DNA from: Modestobacter italicus
Lineage (GTDB): Bacteria > Actinomycetota > Actinomycetes > Mycobacteriales > Geodermatophilaceae
NCBI RefSeq assembly: GCF_019799965.1
Contig: NZ_JABGCJ010000002.1
Coordinates: forward strand, 124,001 to 188,000
DNA length: 64,000 nt
Direction of reading: 5' to 3'
Below the pieces are notes generated by a model. It did not search any database. It worked only from the letters and a program-made list of their open reading frames with translations, and was not told where the DNA came from. The translations under genes were made by a program, and so were the position numbers. Shown here one piece after another: positions 1-7,943 of the stretch; within the stretch, counting starts at the first letter, position 1; each line of letters starts with the position of its first letter.

Positions 1-2
1 CC

Positions 3-59
3 CGCGCGGTCTTCCCGGCCGCCGAGCTCGCCCGCCCCGGCGCCGTCCACGACGTCTGA
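3..59 (+). CDS. C-terminal end of a gene cut by the window edge
   Basis: The first bases read in one open frame for 18 codons and end in a TGA at 57-59. The tail reads RAVFPAAELARPGAVHDV. Codon use (G or C in third positions) is like that of the neighbours, and the stop is followed by a member of the palindromic repeat that follows other genes in this window, which supports a true gene end. Too little is visible to name the product. Confidence 0.45.
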   Translation, partial: RAVFPAAELARPGAVHDV

Positions 60-124
60 GGACGTCGAAGGACCCCGCTGCCCCCACGCCTCGCGAGCTC
101 GGCGCGGGCCCCTGCAGCGGGGCC
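60..124. repeat. Intergenic palindromic repeat, family A, copy 1
   Basis: Holds GGACCCCGCTGC, a central CTCGCGAGCTCG palindrome and CCTGCAGCGGGGCC, the same ordered blocks as the copies near 16.8, 19.8, 21.8 and 61.4 kb. It begins right after the TGA of the upstream gene. The arms can pair into a long hairpin, so a terminator role is likely. Confidence 0.6.
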
Positions 125-176
125 GGAACGGCCGATGCCGGTTGCCCTGGTCGCCGGCGCACGGCACGGTGACGGG

Positions 177-1130
177 ATGACCGAGGAGGAACGGGACGGC
201 GTCCGGCTGAGCAGCCTGGACTCCCCGCTGGGCGACGGCCTGGCGGTGACCAAGCGCGACCTCGTCGACCACCTGGACGCCTTCGCCGACCGGATGGTGC
301 CGCTGCTGTCCGGCCGGCCGCTGACGGTCAAGCGGGTGCGGCCGGGCGCGGCTGCCTTCATCCAGCGCGACGTGCCCAAGGGCGCCCCCGACTGGGTGCG
401 CACCGTGCCCACCTGGTCCGACCGGGCGCACCGCGAGGTGCACCAGGTGCTCGTCGAGGACCGACGCACCCTGCTGTGGCTGGCCAACCAGCGCGCCGTG
501 GAGTTCCACGTGCCGTTCAGCCGGGTGGGCGAGGAGGAGCCGACCGGGCTTGTGCTCGACCTCGACCCACCCGACGGCGCCCCGTTCGACGTCGTGGTGG
601 CGACCGCGCGGCTGGCCCGGCGGGCGCTGGCCGATGCCGGGCTGGCCGCGGCGGTGAAGACGAGCGGGTCGACCGGACTGCACGTCGTCGTCCCGGTGCA
701 CGGGTCGCCGGCCGAGGACGTCGCCGCCGCCACCCGCGCGCTGGCCGCCCGCACCGAGCGGCTGGACCCCGAGCTCGCCACCACCGCCTACGTCGTGGCC
801 GAGCGGGGCGGCCGGGTGTTCGTCGACTCGACCCGCTCCGGTCGCGGCACGATCGCGGTCGCCTACAGCCCGCGGGTGCGCCCCGGGCTGCCGGTGTCCG
901 CGCCGGTGGACTGGGATGCCCTCGACGACGTGCGGCCGGGGGACGTCACGGTGCGCACAGCGGGAGAGCGGTTCGGGGACGGCGACCCGTGGGCACAGGC
1001 GCTGCCCGAGCCGCAGCAGCTGCCCGCCGACCTGGTCGCCGAGGGGCACACGATCCCGGTCGCCCGGGTGGCGGCGATGCACGAGGGGAAGCGCCGGGCC
1101 CGCGCGAAGGCCGCCGAGCAGGACGCCTGA
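177..1130 (+). CDS. LigD-type DNA polymerase/primase domain protein (NHEJ)
   Basis: Stand-alone polymerase domain of the LigD family (archaeo-eukaryotic primase fold), which in bacterial non-homologous end joining adds nucleotides, often ribonucleotides, at broken DNA ends with Ku and a ligase. Seen: the metal-binding LDLDPP motif, KTSGSTGLHVVVPV matching the family's SGGKGLH-like nucleotide-binding segment, and the FVDSTRSGRGTIAVAYSPR block. About 317 residues, the size of a single PolDom without ligase or phosphoesterase domains. The frame is open from an ATG at 135, but the ATG at 177 gives the usual N-terminus of the family (MTEEERDGV). No Ku or ligase gene is in the window; the cut-off gene upstream may or may not be related. 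Confidence 0.85.
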   Translation: MTEEERDGVRLSSLDSPLGDGLAVTKRDLVDHLDAFADRMVPLLSGRPLTVKRVRPGAAAFIQRDVPKGAPDWVRTVPTWSDRAHREVHQVLVEDRRTLLWLANQRAVEFHVPFSRVGEEEPTGLVLDLDPPDGAPFDVVVATARLARRALADAGLAAAVKTSGSTGLHVVVPVHGSPAEDVAAATRALAARTERLDPELATTAYVVAERGGRVFVDSTRSGRGTIAVAYSPRVRPGLPVSAPVDWDALDDVRPGDVTVRTAGERFGDGDPWAQALPEPQQLPADLVAEGHTIPVARVAAMHEGKRRARAKAAEQDA

Positions 1131-1228
1131 CCCCGGTCGCCGTCCCGGACGGACAGCCGCACCGCCGCGCCGTCGTCGGGGGATCCCGCTCGGGGACACC
1201 GCGACGACGGTGCGGTCAGACGCTCGGG

Positions 1229-2659
1229 TCAGGCGCTGACCTCGCGGCCGTCCTCGCCCCACATGGTGTGGAAGGCGCCCTCGCGGTCGACCCGGCGGTA
1301 CGTGTGCGCGCCGAACAGGTCGCGCAGCCCCTGGATCAGCGCGGCCGGCAGGCGGTCGGCCCGCAGCCCGTCGTAGTAGGCGAGCGCGCTGGCGAACCCG
1401 GGGGCGGGGATGCCGTTGCGGGCCGCGCCGGCGACGACCTGCCGCCAGGACTCCTGGCCCTCGCTGACCGCGCCGCGGAAGTAGTCGTTGGTCAGCAGCG
1501 TGGTGACGTCGGGCTCGTCGGTGTAGACCTGCGCGATCCGGTCCAGGAACCGCGCCCGGATGATGCAGCCGCCACGCCAGATCCGCGCCAGCGCCGCCCG
1601 GTCGATGTCCCAGCCGTGCTGGTCCGCCCCGGCGGTGACCTGGTCGAAGCCCTGGGCGTAGGCGACCACCTTGGAGGCGTACAGCGCCTGCCGCACCGAC
1701 TCGATGAAGGCGTCCCGGTCGGCGACCTCCCAGCGGGTGTCCGGCCCGGGCAGCACCCGCTGCGCGGCGTCGCGCTGCTCGCGGTGCCCGGACAGCGCGC
1801 GGGCGAACACCGCCTCGGCGATGCCGCTGACCGGCACGCCCAGGTCGAGCGCCGACTGCACGGTCCAGCGGCCGGTGCCCTTCTGCTCGGCCTCGTCCAG
1901 CACCACGTCGACGAACGGCCTGCCGGTGTCGGCGTCGGTGTGCCGCAGCACCTGCGCGGTGATCTCGATCAGGTAGCTCTCCAGGTCGCCGTCGTTCCAC
2001 GAGGCGAAGACGTCACCGATCTCGGCGGGGGAGAGCCCCAGCCCGGAGCGCAGCAGGTCGTAGGCCTCGGCGATGAGCTGCATGTCGGCGTACTCGATGC
2101 CGTTGTGCACCATCTTCACGAAGTGCCCGGCGCCGCTCTCGCCGACGTGGGTGCAGCACGGCTGCCCGTCGACCACCGCGGCGATCGACTCCAGCAGCGG
2201 GCCGACCAGCTCGTACGCCTCGGCCGATCCACCGGGCATGATGCTCGGCCCGTTGAGCGCGCCCTCCTCGCCGCCGCTGATCCCGGTGCCGACGAAGTGC
2301 AGCCCCTGGGCGGTGAGCGCCTCGGTGCGCCGGATCGTGTCGGTGAACCGGGCGTTGCCGCCGTCCATCAGCACGTCGCCGGGCTCCAGCAGCGGGGCGA
2401 TCTCGTCGATGACGGCGTCGGTCGCCGCACCGGCCTGCACCATGATGATGACCTTGCGGGGGCGCTGCAGCGCGCCGACGAACTCCTCCATCGTCCCGGT
2501 CGGCACGAAGTCGCCCTCGCTGCCGTGCTGCTCCACGAGGGCGTCGGTGCGCCCCCGGCTGCGGTTGTGCAGCACCACCTGGTGGCCGTGCCGGGCCAGG
2601 TTGCGGGCCAGGTTCGCGCCCATCACTGCCAGCCCGGTGACGCCGATCTGATCGCTCAT
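1229..2659 (-). CDS. gnd: 6-phosphogluconate dehydrogenase, decarboxylating
   Basis: Oxidises 6-phosphogluconate to ribulose 5-phosphate and CO2 in the pentose phosphate pathway, in the cytosol. The N-terminus has the Rossmann motif GLAVMGANLA. The substrate site shows GISGGEEGALNGPSIMPGG, and the catalytic Lys/Asn block is GHFVKMVHNGIEYADMQ. Length (476 residues) is that of the long, homodimeric enzyme. An in-frame GTG lies two codons upstream of the chosen ATG. It converges with the LigD-type gene. A gluconokinase gene at 41.8 kb makes the substrate of this enzyme from gluconate, so both may serve gluconate use although they are far apart. Confidence 0.95.
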   Translation of the reverse strand: MSDQIGVTGLAVMGANLARNLARHGHQVVLHNRSRGRTDALVEQHGSEGDFVPTGTMEEFVGALQRPRKVIIMVQAGAATDAVIDEIAPLLEPGDVLMDGGNARFTDTIRRTEALTAQGLHFVGTGISGGEEGALNGPSIMPGGSAEAYELVGPLLESIAAVVDGQPCCTHVGESGAGHFVKMVHNGIEYADMQLIAEAYDLLRSGLGLSPAEIGDVFASWNDGDLESYLIEITAQVLRHTDADTGRPFVDVVLDEAEQKGTGRWTVQSALDLGVPVSGIAEAVFARALSGHREQRDAAQRVLPGPDTRWEVADRDAFIESVRQALYASKVVAYAQGFDQVTAGADQHGWDIDRAALARIWRGGCIIRARFLDRIAQVYTDEPDVTTLLTNDYFRGAVSEGQESWRQVVAGAARNGIPAPGFASALAYYDGLRADRLPAALIQGLRDLFGAHTYRRVDREGAFHTMWGEDGREVSA

Positions 2660-2738
2660 GGGCACGACCCTGCCCGATCCGCTCCGGCCCTGCCAGGTCC
2701 TGCCGGCCCCTGGATCGGCCGGACCGGCCTCCGCGGGG

Positions 2739-3236
2739 CTACAGGCCCAGGTCGCGACGGAGCTTGGCGACGTGTCCGGTGGCCTTCACGTTGTAGGCGG
2801 CCTTCTCGACCTTGCCCTCCGCGTCGACGACGAAGGTCGAGCGGATCACCCCGACGACCTCCTTGCCGTACAGCTTCTTCGGCCCGTAGGCGCCGTAGGC
2901 GGTGAGCACCTGCTTCTCCGGGTCGGCGAGCAGCGTGATGCCCAGCTGCTCCTTCTCCCGGAAGGTGTGCAGCTTCTCCGGGGCGTCGGGGGAGATGCCG
3001 ATGATGTCGAGCCCGGCCTCGGCCAGCTCGCCGGCCGAGGCGGTGAAGTCGACCGCCTGGGTGGTGCAACCCGGGGTCAGCGCGGCGGGGTAGCAGTAGA
3101 CGATGACCCGCCGGCCCCGGTAGGAGGACAGCGAGACGGGGGTGCCGTCGGCGTCCGGGAGGGTGAACTCCGGCGCCGGGTCACCGGGGGCGAGGCGGAC
3201 GGGGGCCGTGTCGATGCCGCGGTCGGTCTCGGTCAT
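2739..3236 (-). CDS. bcp: Peroxiredoxin of the Bcp/PrxQ type
   Basis: Thiol peroxidase that reduces hydroperoxides at a peroxidatic cysteine. Seen: the thioredoxin-fold start GDPAPEFTLPD, the active-site block YPAALTPGCT with the peroxidatic Cys, and a typical C-terminal region ending RRDLGL. Length (165 residues) is normal. Most Bcp proteins have a resolving Cys five residues after the peroxidatic one; here that position is Val (TPGCTTQAVDF), so the enzyme would work as a 1-Cys form or use the extra Cys in YCYP. The frame opens upstream at 3257, but the ATG at 3236 gives the usual N-terminus. Confidence 0.9.
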   Translation of the reverse strand: MTETDRGIDTAPVRLAPGDPAPEFTLPDADGTPVSLSSYRGRRVIVYCYPAALTPGCTTQAVDFTASAGELAEAGLDIIGISPDAPEKLHTFREKEQLGITLLADPEKQVLTAYGAYGPKKLYGKEVVGVIRSTFVVDAEGKVEKAAYNVKATGHVAKLRRDLGL

Positions 3237-3330
3237 GGAGCGCATCGTGCCGCACACCGCCGATCGGCCCCAAGCCGGCCGTGCACCGCCGGACCGGTCC
3301 CCGCTGGGCCGGCCGGCGCCCCGGACGGCG

Positions 3331-3735
3331 TCAGCCGGCCAGGAAGGTCAGCCGGACGTGCCGGGAGGGGTTGTCGATGTTGGTGTCGACGAAGCAGATC
3401 CGCTGCCAGGTGCCCAGCGTCAGGCGGCCCTCGAGCACCGGCACGGTGGCGTGCGGCGGCACGAACGCCGGCAGCACGTGGTCGCGGCCGTGCCCGGCCG
3501 CGCCGTGCCGGTGCCGCCAGCGGTCGTCGCGGGGGAGCAGCTCGTCGAGCTGGGCGAGCAGGTCGTCGTCGCTGCCGGCGCCGGTCTCGATGATCGCGAT
3601 GCCCGCCGTGGCGTGCGGCACGAACACCTGGAACAGGCCGTCGCCCTCGCCGCGGACGAACTCCGCGCACTCGTCGGTCAGGTCGACGACGGAGGGCACG
3701 CCCCCGGTCCGGACGGATCGCAGCTCGGAGCGCAT
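3331..3735 (-). CDS. YjbQ/UPF0047 family protein
   Basis: Small conserved protein of 134 residues. Seen: HATAGIAIIETGAGSDDDLL, then the histidine-rich GHGRDHVLPAF and the closing segments LTLGTWQRICFVDTN and VRLTFLAG, all hallmarks of UPF0047. Some members show weak thiamine-phosphate synthase activity; the true role is unsettled. The start is the ATG at 3735 (MRSELRSV). A longer open frame runs upstream but would overlap rph on the other strand and has no homologous sequence. It lies back to back with rph. Confidence 0.85.
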   Translation of the reverse strand: MRSELRSVRTGGVPSVVDLTDECAEFVRGEGDGLFQVFVPHATAGIAIIETGAGSDDDLLAQLDELLPRDDRWRHRHGAAGHGRDHVLPAFVPPHATVPVLEGRLTLGTWQRICFVDTNIDNPSRHVRLTFLAG

Positions 3736-3824
3736 GGAGGAGAGGGTGACACGGCCGGCCGTCGGTCGCTGGAGGCTGTCCCCCCGCCGCCGAGGCAGCG
3801 GTCGGTGACCAGCGGTGGCGGCAC

Positions 3825-3830
3825 TACCCT
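3825..3830 (+). promoter_or_regulatory. Candidate -10 box of leaderless rph
   Basis: TACCCT fits the actinobacterial TANNNT -10 pattern and lies 8 nt before the GTG at 3839, so transcription could start at or next to the start codon. Position-based inference only. Confidence 0.4.
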
Positions 3831-3838
3831 CGGACGGC

Positions 3839-4561
3839 GTGACCCGCCCCGACGGCCGCGCGGCCGACCAGCTCCGCCCGGTGACCATCACCCGCAACTG
3901 GCTCGACCACGCCGAGGGCTCGGTGCTCGTCGAGTTCGGCCGCACCCGCGTGCTCTGCGCGGCCAGCGTCACGGAGGGCGTGCCCCGCTGGCGCCGCGGC
4001 TCGGGCCTGGGCTGGGTCACCGCCGAGTACTCGATGCTGCCGCGGGCCACCCACACCCGCAGCGACCGCGAGTCGGTCAAGGGCAAGATCGGCGGCCGCA
4101 CCCACGAGATCAGCCGGCTGATCGGCCGCTCGCTGCGCGCCAGCATCGACCTGGCCGCACTGGGGGAGAACAGCATCGCGCTGGACTGCGACGTCCTGCA
4201 GGCCGACGGCGGCACCCGCACCGCGGCCATCACCGGCGCCTACGTGGCCCTCGCCGACGCGGTCGGCTGGCTCGGCGAGCGCGGCAAGCTGGCCAGCGCG
4301 ACCCCGCTGCCGAACTCGGTGGCCGCGGTCAGCGTGGGCGTCGTCGACGGGGAGCCCCGGCTCGACCTCGCCTACGAGGAGGACGTCCGCGCCGGCACCG
4401 ACATGAACGTCGTGTGCACCGGGGACGGCGGCTTCGTCGAGGTCCAGGGGACGGCGGAGGGCGCCGTCTTCGACCGGGCGACCCTGGACCAGCTGCTCGA
4501 CCTGGCCGTCGCCGGGTGCGCCGAGCTGACCCGGGCCCAGCAGGTGGCGTTGTCGGCATGA
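3839..4561 (+). CDS. rph: Ribonuclease PH
   Basis: Phosphorolytic 3'-to-5' exoribonuclease that trims tRNA 3' ends. Seen: the standard N-terminus [35 protein letters not shown], the phosphate-binding region [40 protein letters not shown] and the C-terminal [18 protein letters not shown]. Length (240 residues) is exactly that of the family. An in-frame GTG at 3815 exists, but the GTG at 3839 matches homologues and sits 8 nt after a TACCCT box. Its TGA overlaps the ATG of rdgB (ATGA), an order and overlap usual in actinobacteria. Confidence 0.96.
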   Translation: MTRPDGRAADQLRPVTITRNWLDHAEGSVLVEFGRTRVLCAASVTEGVPRWRRGSGLGWVTAEYSMLPRATHTRSDRESVKGKIGGRTHEISRLIGRSLRASIDLAALGENSIALDCDVLQADGGTRTAAITGAYVALADAVGWLGERGKLASATPLPNSVAAVSVGVVDGEPRLDLAYEEDVRAGTDMNVVCTGDGGFVEVQGTAEGAVFDRATLDQLLDLAVAGCAELTRAQQVALSA

Positions 4562-5166
4562 CGCAGCTGCTGCTGGCCACCCGCAACGCCGGCAAGCTCG
4601 CCGAGCTGCAGCGGCTGCTGGCCACCGCCGTCCCTGGGGTCGAGGTGCTGGGCCTGCGCGACGTCCCGGAGTACCCGGAGGCGCCCGAGACCGGCGCCAC
4701 CTTCGAGGAGAACGCGCTGCTCAAGGCGCGCGAGGCGGTGCGGTACACCGGGCTGCCGGCGGTCGCCGACGACTCCGGGATCACCGTCGACGCGCTCAAC
4801 GGGATGCCCGGCATCCTCTCCGCCCGCTGGTCGGGCCGGCACGGGGACGACCCGGCCAACACCGCGCTGCTGCTCGGCCAGCTCGCCGACGTCCCGGACG
4901 AGCGGCGTGGTGCGGCGTTCGTCTGCGCCGCCGCGCTGGTCACCCCCGACGGCGTCGAGCACGTGCTGCGCGCGGAGTGGCGGGGGGCGGTGATCCGGGA
5001 GGCACGCGGCACGAACGGGTTCGGCTACGACCCGGTCTTCGTGCCGGAGGGGCTGGACCTGACGTCGGCGGAGCTGACGCCGGCGGAGAAGGACGCCCGC
5101 AGCCACCGCGGCCAGGCGTTCGCCGCGCTGGTGCCGGTGCTCGCCGAGGTGCTCGGCGCCCGCTGA
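4558..5166 (+). CDS. rdgB: XTP/dITP pyrophosphatase (Ham1/RdgB)
   Basis: Removes non-canonical purine triphosphates (XTP, dITP) by cutting off pyrophosphate, which keeps them out of DNA and RNA. Seen: the N-terminal [14 protein letters not shown], the metal/active-site segments [13 protein letters not shown] and [23 protein letters not shown], and the C-terminal [13 protein letters not shown] and [14 protein letters not shown]. Length (202 residues) is normal. It starts inside the stop codon of rph (4-nt overlap), so the two are probably translationally coupled. Confidence 0.96.
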   Translation: MTQLLLATRNAGKLAELQRLLATAVPGVEVLGLRDVPEYPEAPETGATFEENALLKAREAVRYTGLPAVADDSGITVDALNGMPGILSARWSGRHGDDPANTALLLGQLADVPDERRGAAFVCAAALVTPDGVEHVLRAEWRGAVIREARGTNGFGYDPVFVPEGLDLTSAELTPAEKDARSHRGQAFAALVPVLAEVLGAR

Positions 5167-5182
5167 CCGCAGGTCAGCGGGC
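5158..5182. terminator. Hairpin between convergent genes
   Basis: GCCCGCTGACC pairs perfectly with GGTCAGCGGGC across a 3-nt loop. It holds the stop codons of rdgB (+) and of the next minus-strand gene, so it could end both transcripts. No T-run follows. Confidence 0.55.
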
Positions 5183-5800
5183 GCTGGTCCAGCCGATGAA
5201 CCACAGCGAGAAGGCCGCCATCGACGGGTGGAAGGCGAGCACGAGGAACGCCGCGAGCACCCGGTCGGCCCGCCAGTAGGTGCGCAGGCGGACGCCGCGG
5301 GTCCACAGCCGGCTGCGGTCGCCGGACAGGGCCCGCTGGGCGAGGGCCGCCTCCTCCTCCGCGGTCAGCGACCGCGAGCGGGTGGCCTGCCAGGCCTCCA
5401 CCCGGGCCCAGCCCGGCGCGAAGCCGCAGGCCAGCGCCAGCGCCGCGGCGCCGCCGAGCAACGGCAGCAGACTGGCCTGGTCGAGCACGACGAGTCCCGC
5501 GGCGGCCGCCCCGGCGGCGAAGCCGGCCACGGTCACTGCGGCGAGCACGAAGACCAGGGCGAGGGTGACCATCAGGATCACGTAGCCGGGGACGAGGACC
5601 TCGTCCCAGCTGCGGTCGGTGGCCAGCAGGGCCGCGGTCTGCACGACCAGGACGGCGGCGCAGGTGGTCAGCACCCGCCGCATGCGCACGCGGGGGAGGT
5701 CCGCGGTGGTGGCCAGCCGGGCGCGGGCCTCGGCGAAGCTCGCCGCCTCGGCGGGGGAGGCGTCGGCCCGGGTCGCGGCCATCGGGTTGACGGCGGTCAC
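5174..5800 (-). CDS. Membrane protein coupled to the glycosyltransferase
   Basis: I do not recognise a family. The 208-residue product has a charged N-terminus, two close hydrophobic stretches (VLTTCAAVLVVQTAALLA and a longer one ending in VAGFAAGAAAAGLVV), a further stretch around LLGGAAALALACGFAPG, an acidic/basic soluble segment, and a final hydrophobic helix (LAAFLVLAFHPSMAAFSLWF). The GTG start at 5800 overlaps the stop of the glycosyltransferase gene by 4 nt, so it is very likely translated together with it and may be an accessory subunit of that membrane complex. An internal ATG 18 nt further in is an alternative start. Confidence 0.75.
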   Translation of the reverse strand: MTAVNPMAATRADASPAEAASFAEARARLATTADLPRVRMRRVLTTCAAVLVVQTAALLATDRSWDEVLVPGYVILMVTLALVFVLAAVTVAGFAAGAAAAGLVVLDQASLLPLLGGAAALALACGFAPGWARVEAWQATRSRSLTAEEEAALAQRALSGDRSRLWTRGVRLRTYWRADRVLAAFLVLAFHPSMAAFSLWFIGWTSAR

Positions 5801-7758
5801 GAGGGGACCTCGGAACCAGGGGTCCCGGGTGCCGGCGCCCCGTCGGACTGCACGTGGCTGGACAGCCCGTGGGTCGTCTTCTCCCAGTAGAAGGGGTTGA
5901 CCACCAGCTGCCACAGCGCCTTGTAGGAGGCGATCGAGTGCAGCAGCCAGTAGACCGGGGAGAGCAGCGCGAACGGCACGAGGCCGTAGGCGCGCCGCTT
6001 GAAGCCGGCCAGCAGCGACAGGTAGATGATCACGCCGTTGCCCAGCAGCAGGTTGGCCAGGCTGACCTGCACCAGCCACTCAGGCAGGGCCGGCACCAGC
6101 GCCCCGGGCCAGAGCAGCTCGACGACGAGCATCGCGTAGAGCCACGGCGTGGCCAGGAACATCAGCGGGGTGCCGCCGATGAGCAGCGCGAACCCGGCCG
6201 TCTGGCGGGGGCCGACGCTGCGCAGCAGCCGCCACGGGTGCCGGGTGTGCACCAGCACGGTCTGCATGTAGCCCTTGATCCAGCGGCTGCGCTGCCGGAT
6301 CCAGTTGCCGGCGGCCATGTTGGCCTCCTCGTACGTCGTCGAGTTGACGACGGCGACGCGGTGGCCGCGGGCGGAGGCACGGATGCCGAGGTCGGCGTCC
6401 TCGGTGACGTTGTAGGGGTCCCAGCCGCCGAGCTCGCGCAGCAGGTCGGTGCGGAAGTGGTTGCTCGTGCCGCCCAGGGGGATCGGCAGCCGCAGCTTGT
6501 CCAGCCCGGCCAGGGTGTAGTCGAACCAGGAGGAGTACTCCAGGGTGAACATGCGGGTGAGCAGGTTCTCCCGGGCGTTGAAGTAGTTCAGCGCGGCCTG
6601 CACGCAGACCAGGTCGTCGCCGCCCTTGCGGAAGGCGACGACCGCCTTCTTCAGCTGGTCGGCGTCGGGCCGGTCCTCGGCGTCGTAGATGACCACGTAC
6701 TCGCCGCGGGCGAAGGTCAGCCCGACGTTGCAGGCGCGTGGCTTGGTCTTGGGCAGCGAGTGCGGGACGACGACGATCCGCACGATGTCCGGCGGGGCGG
6801 CGGCGAGCGCGGCGGCCAGCGTCTCCGGGTCGTCCTCCTCCAGCAGGAGCAGGATCTCCAGCTTCTCCCGCGGCCAGTCCAGGTCGGCGAGGTTGCGCAT
6901 CAGCAGCCCGACGATCCCGGCCTCCTTGTAGACCGGCACCAGGATCGTGTAGATGGGCAGGTCGGCGTCGTCGAGGGCCGCGACCTCGTCGTCGGTCACC
7001 TGCTCGACGGTCTCCCAGGCGGTGCCGACCGTGCTGATCAGCGCCTTGGTGCCCACGGCCAGGGCGACGGCGAGGTTCACCGTGGCGACCAGCACCAGCA
7101 TGGTCAGCGAGGGGTCGAGCACCAGGCCGGTGACGGTGGCGGCCACCAGCGCGACCGCGGCGGCGACCTGCGGCCAGACGAAGACGGTGGACGCCGACTC
7201 GTCGGGCCGGCGTTCGGCCAGCGACTGCACGGCGTCGTGCACCAGTTCGTCGCGCCACACGGTGCGCAGCGCCCGCTGCACGTCCCAGTCGGTGGTGACC
7301 ACCTGACGCACCCGGGGGATGCCGGTGCGCCGCACCACCTCCTCGGCGATGTGCGCCGACGGGCGGCCGGCGGTGGCGACGACGACCTGTTGCTCCCCGT
7401 CGCCGTCCTCCTCGACCCGCAGCGGCAGCCAGGTCTCCCGGGCCAGCATCGCCGCCGGGAAGCGGCGGGCCAGCTCCTCGTCGACGTCGACCGGGTCGAC
7501 GAACGCGAGGTCGGCGTCCCACACCTCGGCGAGGGCGACGTACAGCTGGCGGCGGGTCACCCAGCCCTTGGCCAGGACGACGGCGCCCAGCGGGGCACCG
7601 ACCCGTTCGTGCTGCTCCAGGGCCTCGGTCAGCTGGTCGGGGGTGAGCACGCCCTGCTCGACGAGCACGTCGCCGAGCCGCTCCGGCGCCGCGTGCCGGC
7701 CGCGGGCACGGCGGGGCCGCGGACCCCAGGAGGCGCCACCGGGCGCGACGACCGTCAC
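5797..7758 (-). CDS. Membrane GT2 glycosyltransferase with N-terminal MshEN domain
   Basis: Processive-type family 2 glycosyltransferase in the inner membrane, likely making or exporting a surface polysaccharide. Residues 27-50 (RLGDVLVEQGVLTPDQLTEA and on) and 56-79 (PLGAVVLAKGWVTRRQLYVA and on), split by a 5-residue spacer, match the two 24-residue motifs of the MshEN c-di-GMP-binding domain. Two membrane segments span about 195-240. The catalytic domain has TILVPVYKEA (271-280), DAED (359-362), TED (452-454) and QRSRW (489-493, the QxxRW motif), followed by three or four C-terminal membrane helices. E. coli NfrB joins the same domain types with MshEN at the other end. The start is a GTG with a weak ribosome site. 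Control by c-di-GMP is inferred from the motif. Confidence 0.88.
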   Translation of the reverse strand: MTVVAPGGASWGPRPRRARGRHAAPERLGDVLVEQGVLTPDQLTEALEQHERVGAPLGAVVLAKGWVTRRQLYVALAEVWDADLAFVDPVDVDEELARRFPAAMLARETWLPLRVEEDGDGEQQVVVATAGRPSAHIAEEVVRRTGIPRVRQVVTTDWDVQRALRTVWRDELVHDAVQSLAERRPDESASTVFVWPQVAAAVALVAATVTGLVLDPSLTMLVLVATVNLAVALAVGTKALISTVGTAWETVEQVTDDEVAALDDADLPIYTILVPVYKEAGIVGLLMRNLADLDWPREKLEILLLLEEDDPETLAAALAAAPPDIVRIVVVPHSLPKTKPRACNVGLTFARGEYVVIYDAEDRPDADQLKKAVVAFRKGGDDLVCVQAALNYFNARENLLTRMFTLEYSSWFDYTLAGLDKLRLPIPLGGTSNHFRTDLLRELGGWDPYNVTEDADLGIRASARGHRVAVVNSTTYEEANMAAGNWIRQRSRWIKGYMQTVLVHTRHPWRLLRSVGPRQTAGFALLIGGTPLMFLATPWLYAMLVVELLWPGALVPALPEWLVQVSLANLLLGNGVIIYLSLLAGFKRRAYGLVPFALLSPVYWLLHSIASYKALWQLVVNPFYWEKTTHGLSSHVQSDGAPAPGTPGSEVPS

Positions 7759-7869
7759 CCCGGGGTGGTCGGCAGCCGGACGGCCCGGCTGACGGTCCCG
7801 GCGGGCCCGGTCACCCGGGAGGGTGACGTCGCCGGTCTTGCGGATCCCTTGCGGTTCCCTGGGGCCGGC

Positions 7870-7932
7870 GCTGCGGGAGACGGCGCAGGGTCGGTGCCGT
7901 GCCGGGAGGAGCCCCTCCGGCCAGCACCGACC
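7870..7932 (+). promoter_or_regulatory. Two tandem hairpins in the leader of the TasA-like gene
   Basis: A small hairpin (CTGCG at 7871-7875 with CGCAG at 7884-7888) is followed by a strong one: GGTCGGTGC at 7889-7897 pairs perfectly with GCACCGACC at 7924-7932, and an inner stem GCCGGGAGG/CCTCCGGC stacks on it. The second ends one base before the GAGGAG ribosome site at about 7934. There is no T-run, so it looks more like a translation-controlling leader than a terminator. The intergenic region is shared with the divergent glycosyltransferase gene. Confidence 0.5.
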
Positions 7933-7943
7933 CGAGGAGTGAC

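Noticed and set aside
1170-1210. Hairpin between the convergent LigD-type and gnd genes (CCGTCGTCG/CGACGACGG)
   Set aside because: Nine-base arms with a 23-nt loop are common by chance at this GC content; too weak to list as a terminator.
476-2905. Very long open frame on the plus strand (809 codons) across the LigD-type, gnd and bcp genes
   Set aside because: It is a shadow of GC-rich coding on other frames: Arg/Pro/Gly-rich, no homology, and it runs antisense through gnd and bcp.
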